Below are positions 32,764 to 43,473 of a stretch of 64,000 nucleotides of DNA, one piece after another. Origin of the DNA: Bicyclus anynana (taxonomy: Eukaryota; Arthropoda; Insecta; Lepidoptera; Nymphalidae); the NCBI RefSeq assembly GCF_947172395.1, contig NC_069083.1, forward strand, positions 11,626,501 through 11,690,500. The letters run 5' to 3'. The translations under genes were made by a program, and so were the position numbers. The notes below the pieces were generated by a model, which was given only the letters and a program-made list of their open reading frames with translations, was not told the origin of the DNA and ran no database searches. Numbering within the stretch: position 1 is the stretch's first letter; each line of letters opens with the position of its first letter.

Positions 32764-32852
32764 AGTTAGCTCGCTTCCATCTTAGATTACATCATCACTT
32801 ACCATCAGGTGAGATTGTAGTCAAGAGCTAACTTGTAAAGAATAAAAAAGAA
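32764..32852 (+). mobile_element. SINE-B, 3' end only
   Basis: TTAGCTCGCTTCCATCTTAG, CATCACTTACCATCAGGTGA, AGCTAACTTGTAAAGAATAA. Confidence 0.8.
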
Positions 32853-32915
32853 CCCTATATATTATTTACACGTAAACATCCCACTTTATGCAGGCTTCAA
32901 GTATCTTCTCCTGTA

Positions 32916-33110
32916 TCTATACTAATATTATAAATCTGAAGAGTTTGTTTGTTTGTTTGTTTGATTGAACGCGCTAATCTCTGGAACTACAGGTCCGATT
33001 TGAAAAAATCAGCGATAGATAGCCCATTTATCGAGCAAGGCTATAGGCTATATCCCTGTATTCCTACGGGAACGGGTACCACGCGGGTGAAACCGCGCGG
33101 CGTCAGCTAG
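32916..33110 (+). mobile_element. Helitron-like family D, complete
   Basis: TCTATACTAATATTATAAAT start, four GTTT units, GATAGCCCATTTATCGAGC, ACCGCGCGGCGTCAGCTAG end before T. Confidence 0.9.
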
Positions 33111-33520
33111 TATAAGGATATATTCAAATGGATTAATTATTATTACCTATTTTTATAATACTGATCATTATTTTCTATAATCAATAAGAAAAATTACACC
33201 TATCTGTTATCTTACTACTAATGAATGTGTAGACACGTCATGAAGATGATAAAGTTGGATGAAACGTAAATTAGTAATCTCATCCCAGCAAACACCAAGT
33301 GTTGCGCTCTGGAACTATTTAGGCTGTAACGGGCCAAGCAAATGGGTTAATGAAGAACAAAATGACGTCATCCATCTTAGTTGGATTCCTCTTAACTCCA
33401 CGCCGTGCCTTCCAGCCCTTAATTTACTTTATTATTGTGTTTTTTTATCATTTCGTGTGCAATATGGCCTCTTTGATTTACTTTGTTGTTGGGTATATTG
33501 GACCTCATTGTATTATTCGA
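33111..33520. other. Spacer between two family D copies
   Basis: Holds overlapping 90- and 92-codon plus-strand frames (33259-33628) with no domain. The second runs into the next Helitron-like copy. Not supported as genes. Confidence 0.4.
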
Positions 33521-33521
33521 A

Positions 33522-33721
33522 TCTATACTAATATTATAAAGCTAAAGAGTTTCTTTGTTTGTTTGATTGAAAGCGCTAATCTCAGGAACTACCGGTCTGA
33601 TTTGAAAAATTCTTTTAGTGTCAGATAGCCCATTTATCGAGGAAGGCTATAGAATATATATTATCTCCGTATTCCTACGGGAACGGGAACCACGCGGGTA
33701 AAACCGCGCGGCGTCAGCTAG
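33522..33721 (+). mobile_element. Helitron-like family D, complete
   Basis: Same structure and orientation as 32916-33110, with the same CTAG end before T. It begins TCTATACTAATATTATAAAG. Confidence 0.9.
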
Positions 33722-34911
33722 TACTTTATGCATTTAATGTTTAGCACTCCTTGTCTGTCTAAATAAAAATTCATAGCGTCAAAAATTCAAGAAATACAAA
33801 GAGATATAAAACTTACGTACACTTAGGTATACGTCTACAAGTAAATTTTGTGAATAAGAGTAAAAATATTATAAAATAAATGAAAAATATTATGAAGATC
33901 AGACAGAATTACTTGAATCTTCAGTCTGCTGCACTTTATTATCAACGATACAGGATTTGCTTGAAACATTCTTTTGCGTATTTTGACAAATTTTATACGT
34001 ATTATCCATAAAATGCATAAATTATACTTTATGTAACATCACATCTACTTGAAATAATTATGTTAGTGGACCTAATTATTACTATTTTATGTTCTCTTCA
34101 CTTTGAATAAAATTGAATTTTAAATCTTATCCTTAATAGTTAGTATTTTGACAGTACTAGATGATGGGACAAACATTTATTTTAAGTGGATATTGTGACG
34201 TATAAAGTAAAATTTTGACAAGGCTATTTAGACAAGCAAAGTTCTAAAAAAAAATATTTTTAGTTAGTATAAGTTATTCTGGATTTAAAATATTTTATTT
34301 TAAGTTATTAAAAAACTGATGACACTCTTTAGGCGTTACAAAATGTACTACGCAACTGTAGATACGGATATTTAAATTGAACAAAAGCCTAAATAATGGA
34401 CCACCAAATTATGTTTAACAATTTATAACTTAATTACAAGACGGGTTCTTGGAGCCGGGTCGAAATGTTCAAGAAATCTTATACCTTAAGAGGCTGAAAT
34501 TGAAAGACGTAAATACTGTTATTTAAATAAAAGCTTACAAAACAGTAACTGGTATGCTATTAAAATATCATGTTATAATAATTTTATTATCATTTTCACC
34601 CGTCTTTCAGTTCCAATGTTCAGTACAGATTTTTGCTCATAATGTAAATAAAGCAATTTAACAGACTGAAAAGAATCGAAAGGCGATTCGTAGTTTTTTT
34701 TAATAAACTAACTCTTATTTTCAAGCGAATGGGAGAAAATTAGGTGAATAATTTCAAAGTTTAGTTTACACACCTGCCACCTAGAATTGAGCCAGTTAAC
34801 TCAATAGATGACACATCAAAATATGTTACTAGTGCTTTCTACTTCACCTTCATAATTTAAAGTACTCATGTATTTTACCTACACTTTCTTAACTCCAAGG
34901 GCGTTATTTGA
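33722..34911. other. AT-rich spacer of about 1.2 kb
   Basis: No open frame, tRNA-like box or known repeat seen. Confidence 0.45.
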
Positions 34912-35000
34912 CATAGAGAATATTAAGCAGGCACTTTACCTAGAGTGCACTACCGTGACGATGTACAATATTGCTTATACTCATGAAATAATGATACAGG
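34912..35000 (+). repeat. Interspersed repeat family T, copy 2
   Basis: GAATATTAAGCAGGCACTTT, CCTAGAGTGCACTACCG and GATGTACAATA parallel 28385-28480. Confidence 0.5.
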
Positions 35001-35213
35001 GGGTACATTTTTTATAATGATGATTTAAGATGAAAGACACAACATTGTAGTAGGTACTAGCACGTCATACGAGTAGGTACATAATATTATGTAAAATGTA
35101 CCTACGGTGTATTATCAGTGACTCAGCCCTGAGGTTCGTTTGTGTTGTATGTTTCGGGTCATGATAATTTTGGATCAAGTTGTGCAAAAGACTATTAAAT
35201 ACTAAATCTTTAT

Positions 35214-35402
35214 CTATTTTTTGGCTCGTGGGAGGCTTTGTGGCCAAGTTATCTAGCGTTCCGGTATGATGTTGTGTAGAAACCGAAAGAATTGTGGATT
35301 TCATCCTACTCCTAACAAGTTAACCCGCTTCCATCTTAGATAGCATCATCACTTACCATCAGGTGAGATTGTAGTCAAAGGTCTTGTAGAGAATAAAAAT
35401 AA
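35214..35402 (+). mobile_element. SINE-B, 5'-truncated
   Basis: TTGGCTCGTGGGAGGCTTTG, TAGCGTTCCGGTATGATG, TCCTAACAAGTTAACCCGCT, CATCAGGTGAGATTGTAGTC, GAGAATAAAAATAAAA. The TACCACC...CAAGCG part is deleted. Confidence 0.85.
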
Positions 35403-35584
35403 AACATTGTCATTAGCAGCCCGGTGTTGAAAATTTGGTGGTTGGTTGGTTAATGGTTACATCTGTGTGCCATAAGCACATTAAACAGTCAGTGCCGGTA
35501 ATAATATCATCATTTATGTTTAAATTAAGAATTATGTCTAACAATGTGCCACCCTGTATAAACAGCCATAGATTTTACTAAATA

Positions 35585-35686
35585 AAGCCTAAATAGGTCA
35601 ATGGTAAAGAGGCTGGACTTATCACTGAGATGTCGTGGTTCGATCCCCTCCCGCTTGACTATAGTCGTACCCACCTTTTACGAGTA
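35585..35686 (+). mobile_element. SINE-E head
   Basis: tRNA-like: TAGGTCAATGGTAAAGAGG as A-box region and GTGGTTCGATCCCC as B box, then CGCTTGACTATAGTCGTACCC. Matches the fuller copy at 41463. Its 3' part is replaced by the GC-rich element that follows. Confidence 0.65.
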
Positions 35687-35948
35687 AGAGCGGGGGCACA
35701 CGATGCGTTGCGGCTTCGGTGCGGCGGCGGTGCGGTGCCGAAGCGGTGTCGATGCGTCATCTTACATAGAAATATCTGTGGCATCACAGGATGCACTCCG
35801 GTGCCGCACCGGACTTGCAACCACCGAGATGAGTTGAGGAGGGGTGAATGCGTCCCGACGTCGGAGCGGCACCGCTCAGTTGTTTATACGTCACAACTTT
35901 ACCTTATTAACAGATTTTCTAACGCTGCTACAGCGCCTCTGCGACATT
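35687..35948. mobile_element. GC-rich inverted-repeat transposon, truncated copy
   Basis: GAGTAAGAGCGGGGGCACAC and GATGCGTTGCGGC match the left end at 29611-29640. The interior is a single unit, inverted relative to the first copy (GAAATATCTGTGGCATCACA, CACCGGACTTGCAACCACCG, GGAGCGGCACCGCTCAG). The right inverted repeat is gone. The 143-codon open frame starting at 35630 runs through this copy and the SINE head and is not a gene. Confidence 0.7.
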
Positions 35949-35970
35949 ATTTATCTCTGTCTTATTTTTT

Positions 35971-36015
35971 AACCGACTTCAAAAAAAGGAAGAGGTTCAA
36001 TTCGAGTCTGTTTTT
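35971..36015 (+). mobile_element. AACCGACTTC element, one end
   Basis: AACCGACTTCAAAAAAAGGA then AGAGGTTCAATTCGAGTC. It corresponds, in reverse, to the right end of the element at 43474-44543. Confidence 0.6.
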
Positions 36016-36123
36016 TTCCCCGATTAATAACAATGCATTAATCCATTCTATATTAAATTAAAACAAACGTTTATGTTGCTCTTACCACTGAACAGAATTA
36101 CGAGTAAAGTCATGCCGCCAGTC

Positions 36124-36141
36124 TGTACGGATATCCGTACA
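36124..36141. repeat. Perfect 18-bp palindrome
   Basis: TGTACGGATATCCGTACA, no loop. Could be a dimeric protein-binding site, but there is no further support. Confidence 0.85.
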
Positions 36142-36298
36142 AAGAACTTCCATTAACCGGGTAAAATGTAATATTTTACGTTAACACCTTTCATTTGAAT
36201 GCTAAACCTCACCTTTTATACGGATATTTATTACTCCCTACCATAATATCTACATTGGATATTAAACTCACAAGCATGCGATACACAATATATCTTTT

Positions 36299-36425
36299 TA
36301 AGGTTCCTTAGTCCACAAAGAACCCTAATAATTTCGTCATGTACATTATCATCATGTCTGTCCGTTCGTCCGTCTGTCCGGAGTTTAGAGCAGAAAACTG
36401 AAATTTAGCATAAGTATGAACATTA
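36299..36425 (+). repeat. GGTTCC interspersed repeat
   Basis: AAGGTTCCTTAGTCCACAAA, GAACCCTAATAATTTCGTCA, TCTGTCCGTTCGTCCGTCTG, GAAAACTGAAATTTAGCATA. Related to 17575-17806 and 37498-37600. Confidence 0.5.
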
Positions 36426-36677
36426 AAAATGTCAACAAAGCTGTTAAATAAGTTGACCTACCTCTACAAGTAATGTAGCGATGATTTTTTTTCCACTCGT
36501 TTAACTCATAGTGACGGGTATAGTTGGATAGGTCTTATAATAAGTAAATTATTGTGGGTCTTAAAACACTATTTTTCGATTAAGCGATTCGTTTGTAACG
36601 TTTTAAGTGCTAATTTTTGTTAGAGTCAAGTGTAACCTCTTTAGTAGGATATATTACAACAACTATTTAAAGAGTTC

Positions 36678-36988
36678 GTCGTCATCATTATCAATCCATA
36701 TTCACTCACTACTGAGCTCGAGTCTCCTGTCAGAATGAGAGGGGTTAGGCCAATAGTTCACCACGCTGGCCCAATGCGGATTGGCAGACTTCACACACGC
36801 AGAGAATTAAGAAAATTCAATGGTATGCAGATTTCCTCACGATGGTTTTCCTTTACCGTTTGAGACACGTGGTATTCAATTTCTTAAAATGCACACAACT
36901 AAAAAGTTGAAGATGCATGCCTCGGACCGAATTCGAACCCACGCTCTCCGGAATCGGAGGCAGGGGTTATATCCACTGGGCTATATCA
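36678..36988 (-). mobile_element. SINE-A, full length
   Basis: Reverse reading from TTATCAATCCATATTCACTC to the head. The A box is intact (reverse TAGCCCAGTGG). The B-box region is GTTCGAATTCGG (one change). Confidence 0.9.
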
Positions 36989-37138
36989 GTAAATTTTCTT
37001 AATTCTCTGCGTGTGTGAAGTCTGCCGATCCGCATTGGACCAGCGTGGTGGACTATTGGCCTAACCCCTCTCATTCTGAGAGACTCGAGCTCAGCAGCGA
37101 GCCGAATATGGGCTGATAATGATGAATGATGATGATGA
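36989..37138 (+). mobile_element. SINE-A, 5'-truncated, back to back with the previous copy
   Basis: TTTTCTTAATTCTCTGCGTG to GAGCCGAATATGGGCTGATA and a GATGAT-type tail. It begins right at the head of the minus-strand copy, creating a long inverted repeat. Confidence 0.9.
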
Positions 37139-37497
37139 TAATTTTAAATATAAAGAAATCGCAGTCAAAGACTAACTTGTCGATGAAAAACAAAACTGAA
37201 AATAAAACGACTATTGTTTCAGCAGCGACTCATCGCGGCTCAATCAAACGCTTGGGATCAAGGAAGTCATTTAATGAAACTGGCGGGTGAAATTACAAAA
37301 AAACTTTCTACCCGAGAAATTTTTAATAAAGCAGTGCAATAAAAACTTGATCAAAAGAGAAATTTTGCGAAGTAATTATTCCACAATAAAGTAAGGATTA
37401 CAAAAAAATGGAACAAAAACAGTTGAGCTACGAGTCTAGATACTCATAGTTTTGAATGATTTTTTTAATGTACCGTACCTACTGTTTCAAATGCTTT
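37139..37497. other. Spacer
   Basis: Nothing recognised. Confidence 0.4.
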
Positions 37498-37600
37498 TTA
37501 GGGTTCTGTAGCGAAATGGCAAAAACGGAACCACAGCCACTTTATTCCGAAACTATATGAGCTATACTGACGAAACTTGGTGAGTAGATGATTCCGTGAA
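37498..37600 (+). repeat. GGTTCCGT interspersed repeat, 5' part
   Basis: AGGGTTCTGTAGCGAAATGG, CAAAAACGGAACCAC, GACGAAACTTGGTGAGTAGA. A typical lepidopteran repeat start; it runs up to the LINE fragment. Confidence 0.45.
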
Positions 37601-37609
37601 CCGTTTTAA

Positions 37610-37891
37610 GATTTATTCAAACCTTCTTACTCTAAATACTAATAAAACAAATTTTATATGCTTTTCAATAAACAACAATACACAACTTGACAATTATTTT
37701 AGCTTAAAAATTCACAACATTCACAACATAGTCAACATTGTTCTTGTCCTCTTATAGATCAAGTTTCTTCAACCAAGTATTTGGGGGTCATTATTGACCA
37801 GAATTTATCATGGTACCCCCAAATCGAGTTATTTGCCAAGAAAGTACAAAAGTTGACTTGGATTTTTAAAAAGCTCAGATTTAGATTATGA
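37610..37891 (+). pseudogene. Decayed non-LTR retrotransposon reverse-transcriptase fragment
   Basis: Translation in two frames gives NLLTLNTNKTNFICFS, then, after a frameshift, CPLIDQVSSTKYLGVIID and QNLSWYPQIELFAKKVQKL up to a stop. LN-NKT--I-FS and KYLGVIID--LSW are hallmark segments of the C-terminal part of LINE reverse transcriptases (Jockey/CR1 type). At least one frameshift and an in-frame stop make it dead. The catalytic YADD region is not present. Confidence 0.75.
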
Positions 37892-37894
37892 TAT

Positions 37895-38100
37895 TAGAGT
37901 CAGAAATGCTGTCGACGTCTAAAGGGGGATCATCATAGCTGCCGCCATCGTCAGCACCAGCATCTCCATCCTCTTCTTACTCATCTAAAAATTCCAAACG
38001 ACTTGGAAAGAAATTTTAATCTTCACTGTAAGATTCTATATCGTTTTCAGAAACATCGCCATATTCTCGAGTGCCTCCTGAATCACCTATGTTCTTGTCC
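37895..38100 (-). pseudogene. Decayed acidic coding fragment
   Basis: In one minus-strand frame: GDSGGTREYGDVSENDIESY, a stop, then EEDGDAGADDGGSYDDPPL and SISDSN. Two in-frame stops occur. An acidic, serine-rich N-terminus is common in transposases such as piggyBac, but no catalytic motif is present, so the origin is open. Confidence 0.3.
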
Positions 38101-38109
38101 GTTATAACT

Positions 38110-38820
38110 GTAAGCTAATATATTAGCTTATTATATTAGCCTTGTAAAAGTGTTTTATAATATATTTTATAAATATTCAAACAAAATTCTATCTAAAAAA
38201 TATAAACAAAACTAGTCAAATAATACAAACAAGACTTTTACTTTTCCACTTTCCAATCTAAATAATTGATTGTAAAAATTAACACCATTTATGACTATCC
38301 ACACAGCAATGAGTCTCACACGTTATAATAATCCATAAAGTATTTCAAACGGAATGCACTTTGAGCGCTCTAATAACAACTTGTTAAAGTAAAAAGGATG
38401 AAGTCCGCAAACTTCGATCATGAGAAGCAATATCGAACTCTCAAGTACCGATTCACAATATCTACTTACTTATTATATTCTCTTTTATTCTTGTCTTTAG
38501 ATCTGAACATTTATTACTGTCTTATTGCTTGTGGAGTGCCCCGGGCCGTGCGGGGGCAGTGTCAACAACGGGTTATTATGTTGAGACTGGCGAAAATTGA
38601 ACGAGAAAAGACTGCGCAGTGGTGCCAAAAGCTAACGTTTACTTTATAAACAAATTTCGCAAATTGTTGTTTAGCGCTATTGATGTTATTATTTTAGTTA
38701 AAAGCAACTTTGTGTGTTGAGTTTATTGTTGCTAACCGACTAACCGACTTTTGAAAATGGTGCATTTTTTTTGCTTTTTTACTTATGTTTACTTAAAAAA
38801 ATATTTTTGTTTATTTACAA
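38110..38820. other. Spacer with a short GC-rich patch
   Basis: 38530-38570 (GTGCCCCGGGCCGTGCGGGG) stands out. The 83-codon frame 38398-38649 across it has no domain. Confidence 0.35.
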
Positions 38821-39200
38821 ATAGCGGACGCCCGCGACTTAGTCCGCGTGGAATTTAGTTTTTCGCAAATCCTTTGTGAACCATGGCTTTTTCCGGGATA
38901 AAAAGTAGCCTATGTGTTAGTTCAGGCTGCAATATATCTCAATACCAAATTTCAGCTAATTCGGTTCAGTAGTCGAGAGTAACAAACATTCATAGCATCA
39001 AAATCATCAGTTTTCGCAAATCTCGGGTAACCATGATTTATTCAGGATAAAAAGTAGCCTATGTTAATCCAGAGTAAAATATATTTCCATTCCAAATTTC
39101 AGCCAAATCGCTTCAGTAGTATTGGTGTTAAAGAGTAACAAGCATCCAAACATACATCCAAACATCCATACAAACTTTCGCGTTTATAATATTAGTAGGA
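38821..39200 (-). mobile_element. Helitron-like family E, dimeric subfamily (copy 2 of 3)
   Basis: TAGCGGACGCCCGCGACTT, two body units each with GGATAAAAAGTAGCCTATG, and CGCGTTTATAATATTAGTAG at the far end. The terminal C of CTAG is changed. Confidence 0.85.
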
Positions 39201-40320
39201 TTATTATATTTAGACAATACGATTAAAAAATGTTTTTAAATATAAACACCAACTTACTAATGGAAAATTCACAAATTCAAACCCTCAGTTTTTTAAGGTC
39301 ATTTAATTGGGTGTTTTTCCAGAAAAGACGCGATTGTATACAAGAAACAGAAATTAAAACAACTTTCGTACGTTTTCGTTTCTTTATTAACGTTTGTTAA
39401 CAGTATGATATCTCAAAACTACAAAATGGCTTTAAGCTCTCAATACCAAATGAAAATATTATGGTAAACACCAGTTTAATTTGTCTAAGACATGATAAAT
39501 TTTTAAATCGCTAATTACTTTTTGCTAATAATATGTTATATTCATATTATTAAATAATTATTTTAATGGAAATGTGTGTATTGCACCCAGGAATATAATT
39601 CTGGAGACGAATAAACTTTAGACCTACCTACGCAATACCTGAATTATTCACTCGTAGCCAATTCAAGGGAATATTGAACTGGCATGCCGCTGTAATAATA
39701 CGATAAGCAAACAACAATAAACGGATAGAGATACGACTTATTTGTTGGGTTTAAAAGCGTCGGAGCAAAAAAGAATTCCCGATGTTATGGCATAATGCGT
39801 ATAAAGGTACATTTGGAGGGGATTTATGAAGGAGGCCTCGGTTGGTTTATGATGACAATGCCGCCACTGAGCGCCGGGAGCGCCACCTCATTTCCTCACC
39901 GAAAGTTATAAAAACATATTGAAAACGAGATTCTCGCAGAGTAGGACCTAGCGAATGATATCTTGTTTGTGATTTGCCTCTTTTTATGCACGCTCGCGAA
40001 GAATTATCGTATTTCAGAGGGGAAAAAAATGCTTTGAAACAAAAGTTGCAAAGCAAATTATGAATCCTTTCATATTTTGACCTTTTCACCCTTTTACTAC
40101 GATGTTGTTTAGTTATTAGATTCGGGGTGAAATTGCGGTGAATATTTGGCACGACGTTAGCCAACGGGGTTGTACATTCATCGTCTTCCTACATAACTTG
40201 GTCGCAGTAGAGTCATACATAAGTTAGCAATCAACGAATAAAAAATAAATAAACTATTTTGTACAGAGCAACGTCTGTTGATTCTGATAATAACCAAACT
40301 CCAGAATGGTGATTAATGTT
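39201..40320. other. Spacer of about 1.1 kb
   Basis: Includes a 105-codon minus-strand frame (39847-40164), rich in Arg, Lys and Ser. It has no recognised domain or splice context, and I do not support it as a gene. Confidence 0.4.
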
Positions 40321-40321
40321 C

Positions 40322-40430
40322 ATGCTCGGTACATCTCTACTTGATCACATCATATATGAGGAGATCTGTTAAAGAACCAAAATTACTAATATAGTTGACA
40401 AAGTTATTGAGTCGCAAAGCTAATTCGGGG
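40322..40430 (+). mobile_element. RTE ORF2 fragment, no tail
   Basis: ATGCTCGGTACATCTCTACT, ATGAGGAGATCTGTTAAAGA, ACCAAAATTACTAATATAGT and GAGTCGCAAAGCTAA align with 61340-61440, the region coding NEEIRRRTKVTDI. Both ends are lost. Confidence 0.65.
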
Positions 40431-41065
40431 AAACATCGCACCGTGTTGGTTGACTCTCATTAGACGGACCAACGTTTGAAACTGGACAATTTTCAGCGAC
40501 TTTTTAAATTTTTTTAAATATTAGTCAGCCTTTTCAATAATCCAATATTCCCTTGAACCTCGAATCATTGGTAAAGACCATATTAGAACGGGGATGGTGA
40601 CAAGGTTTCAATATATTGAATTTTATGAAACATCCAGGTAAATAAGGTCAATATTAACTATTTATAAAATAATTTACTAACAAAGATTGACTGGATGTTT
40701 GCAAAATAAATAAGATTATAAAGTTTCATGAATGTTCATACATTTTTAGATTCCTACATTAAACGTGATATTTTTCAATATATGCACTACAAACATAAAC
40801 GGACAAATAACAAACATATTTGTAAGTTTGTTTGAACGACCATACAAATCTAACGATCAGCGAATCAACGACGTCATTAATTTGTGCCATTTTGTATGGG
40901 CGTTTTTCAGGGATCCGTGGTAGTGCCGCAAATATAACCATTTAAATCCCTGTAGCTCCGAAAGTAATTATTGTAGATATCCTGTTACTTTTAGAATATT
41001 GCTTTACTATTAGCATTTACGAATTTATATACAATTCAAAAAACTGTCATCATCTGTAAACTGTA
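40431..41065. other. Spacer
   Basis: Nothing recognised. Confidence 0.4.
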
Positions 41066-41067
41066 CG

Positions 41068-41150
41068 ACCACAGAACAACGGGCGGGCATCGAACCCATT
41101 ACCTCTCGGTATTCAGTTTAATCCCTTAACAATGAAGCTGAAGCTATTGA
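41068..41150 (-). mobile_element. SINE-E-like head fragment
   Basis: The reverse complement reads TCATTGTTAAGGGATTAAAC, ACCGAGAGGTAATGGGTTCG and ATGCCCGCCCGTTG. The B box GGTTCGATGCC is near consensus and the A box is degenerate. Confidence 0.5.
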
Positions 41151-41462
41151 GGTTTATATAGTCCTTTAGTTATATACGTTATCCTTCTCATATGTTACTC
41201 GAAGTTATATCCGCGGTAGCCTTTTACTTAACTAGTTAGCGTTACTCTTCATTAACTTGACTCTTCTAGTAACTCTTAACGCTAATTAATGTACCTAAAT
41301 TTACAATTCAATGAACTGTATTTACTTTGATGTACATTAAAAGCTAGCTATCCTTGAAGCCTGAATTCACCTTTTACGTAAGTATTAATCAATTTTTAAA
41401 TATCACTAATTTAAGATTTTTTTAAACATCCTATATTTTTGGTAGAAAAGACATACTTTATA

Positions 41463-41628
41463 GCCTCAATAGCTCAGTGATAAGAGCCGGACTCATCACT
41501 GAGAGGTGGTGATTCGATCCCCGAACGCTTGACTATTGTATTACTAATTCCTTACACAGTCTTTTCAATTGAAGGTGAACGGGAATATTGGTCATATTTA
41601 AAAAGAAAGAAATGTTCTTTATTAAAGT
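41463..41628 (+). mobile_element. SINE-E, full length
   Basis: The tRNA-like head is close to a real tRNA: A box TAGCTCAGTGATAAGAG, GGACTCATCACTGAGAGGT, B box GATTCGATCCC. The non-tRNA body (CGCTTGACTATTGTATTAC, GGGAATATTGGTCATATTT) shows it is a SINE rather than a tRNA gene. Confidence 0.75.
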
Positions 41629-41900
41629 AGAAAAGAAAGAATCACTAAAACTTCAAAGTTAAATTTTTTCATACAGTCTGTAAAGATTGGCACAATTCAC
41701 AGAATAACTTAAAAAGTCAAATAAAAATTAAAAGTAAATTTTTTATTAAAATTTTAATTAAAAGTAAATTATTACAGTCGAGTAATGTAAATTAAGTAAC
41801 TAATTTAATATAAAAACTGATAGCTTATAAAATATTCTCACAACAAAGTTAATAGTGAGACACATGCCTTTCTCTTTAAAACATACTTGACTAATTTATA
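41629..41900. other. AT-rich spacer
   Basis: AAAAGTAAATTxTT motif repeats near 41725-41775. Nothing else. Confidence 0.4.
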
Positions 41901-41914
41901 TAGGACAGAAGACG

Positions 41915-42130
41915 TAGCTGCTATAAAGCGCCCGGAAAACAAAGGTCCCGTAACGCGAGCGTCACTCGTGTGAAAGCTCACAAGTTGCTGTTATCTGTTG
42001 AGGGTTCTGTGTACCCTGTGTAGGGAAAGATTGTCTTGTCAAGAGCTCAGTGCGACGCGCCCCGCGGATCTGGGCGGACGCTACGACGTAGCACATCGCC
42101 CGTACCTCGTAGCACTCGTAGCGGCCCTGA
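41915..42130 (+). promoter_or_regulatory. Candidate CpG-rich TATA promoter
   Basis: TATAAAG at 41922-41928 opens a GC/CpG-rich stretch of about 200 bp (GCGCCCGG, CGCGAGCG, GACGCGCCCCGCGGATCTGG) in otherwise AT-rich DNA with no transposon signature. TCACTC at 41962 could serve as an initiator, though about 40 nt from the TATA is further than usual. A strong splice donor follows at 42286. Confidence 0.35.
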
Positions 42131-42240
42131 AAAGTTTTTACTCTACGTGTGTTTCCCCTATGATTAAAATCGAATGAATTTTCATAATCAATACCTAATA
42201 ATACGTTTCATAAAGTTTTATTACGACTCATTTAAAGTGT

Positions 42241-42285
42241 ATGCAATGGAATCGCATTTATGTGGAATTTTTGAGTGAAAAATTG
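42241..42285 (+). CDS. Candidate first coding exon segment
   Basis: ATG at 42241 opens 15 codons (MQWNRIYVEFLSEKL) that end exactly at a textbook donor, TTG then GTAAGTAT (42286 onward), phase 0. Upstream in frame there is a stop at 42211-42213. The CpG-rich leader and TATA lie about 320 nt upstream. No acceptor or second exon was found. A non-coding 5' exon or chance are both possible. Confidence 0.3.
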
Positions 42286-42293
42286 GTAAGTAT

Positions 42294-42886
42294 TCATTTT
42301 GAAATAAATATTTATTGTTTATTTTTTTTATAACAATGATTTTGGTTTTTATAATAACAGAACATATTATTTTTCAAAAGATTTTATTTTTTAACTTTTA
42401 TTCAAATTACTGATTTGTGTATCAACGAATTGACAACTAGTATTGTTTTTCTAAATTACCTTAAAACCAATAAACACCCTTTCCGTTTTTTTACAAAATA
42501 AATACGTATCAGTGCACGGACACAATCCGAACTACAAAGAAATTTACTCCAATGACAGCTTTGTCGGGACATCCCAATTTTCTTTTAGGGTGCTTTGTTT
42601 TCAGCTTATACCTACGGCTTTTGTCTAAATCACTTTATGTTACCAGTTCGTCGAAGATAAAAGGAAAATAATTAGTCTTAATGGCGGGGAAGCTCTTTGT
42701 GCTTACTTTTAGAGACAACTAAATTTTTATTACGTAGTATTGGATAAATGCTTACGCGATAATACGTATTGAAACGGACGTCGTGATTTTTTTAATAGAA
42801 AGAGTTATACGTAATAGTAAAGATAATATATGGTATACACAATATTAAGATATAAATACACATAATAATATGTATGTACATTTTTG
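42294..42886. other. AT-rich spacer (intron if the preceding exon is real)
   Basis: Nothing recognised. Confidence 0.4.
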
Positions 42887-42888
42887 AC

Positions 42889-43112
42889 GACCTCCGTGGC
42901 GCAGTGGTATGCGCTGTGGATTTACAAAACGGAGGTCCTGGGTTCGATACCGGAACTGCTTACCACACTACCGGCAAATACGTACGACCAAGCGATTTAG
43001 CGTTCCGGTTCAATGTCGTCTTGAGACCGAAAGGGGTGTCGATTTCATCTTCCTCATAATATCACTTACCATCAGGTTAGATCGTAGTCAAGGTCTTGCA
43101 AAGAATAAAAAA
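42889..43112 (+). mobile_element. SINE-B with internal deletion
   Basis: A box TGGCGCAGTGG and B-box-like GGTTCGATACC are kept. About 75 bp from GGCTGGGCCGATT to GGCTAGT is gone. The body resumes at TACCACACTACCGGCAAA and ends AAGAATAAAAAAAAA. Confidence 0.9.
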
Positions 43113-43473
43113 AAATATGTACAATGAATAAATGATGATGATGATTTTAGAATAAAAAAAATCCATGTTTTCCTATTAAAATCTACCAAAAGTCACAATA
43201 TTTTTCTTGCGGATATATGCTTAACTAGGTTCGAGCCAATTCGGCTTCCTAATTATGGGCTTGTTCACGCAACGCGCTGGCATACTCCGACAATAGTTGT
43301 TAAAGAGGTTTTCATTTCAATTTTATGAGAATTCACGAGTATTAAAAGTGATATTTATGCTTAGTAGTTAGTTTGATATCAATTCCAAGTGTTCCTGGAA
43401 CTTTAATGAAAAAATGGCGGTCTATATTGATAAGACTTGATAATAATTGACTTGTTCATTTATAAAAAAATAC

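Noticed and set aside
35630..36061. 143-codon plus-strand open frame, the longest in the window
   Set aside because: It runs through a SINE head, a GC-rich transposon copy and the end of a foldback element. No domain.
39847..40164. 105-codon basic minus-strand frame
   Set aside because: No domain, no promoter or splice context, biased composition. A short CxxC is not enough.
41463..41532. Possible true tRNA gene
   Set aside because: Boxes are good, but the stem ends do not pair as a mature tRNA and a SINE body follows. The same head recurs in damaged copies.
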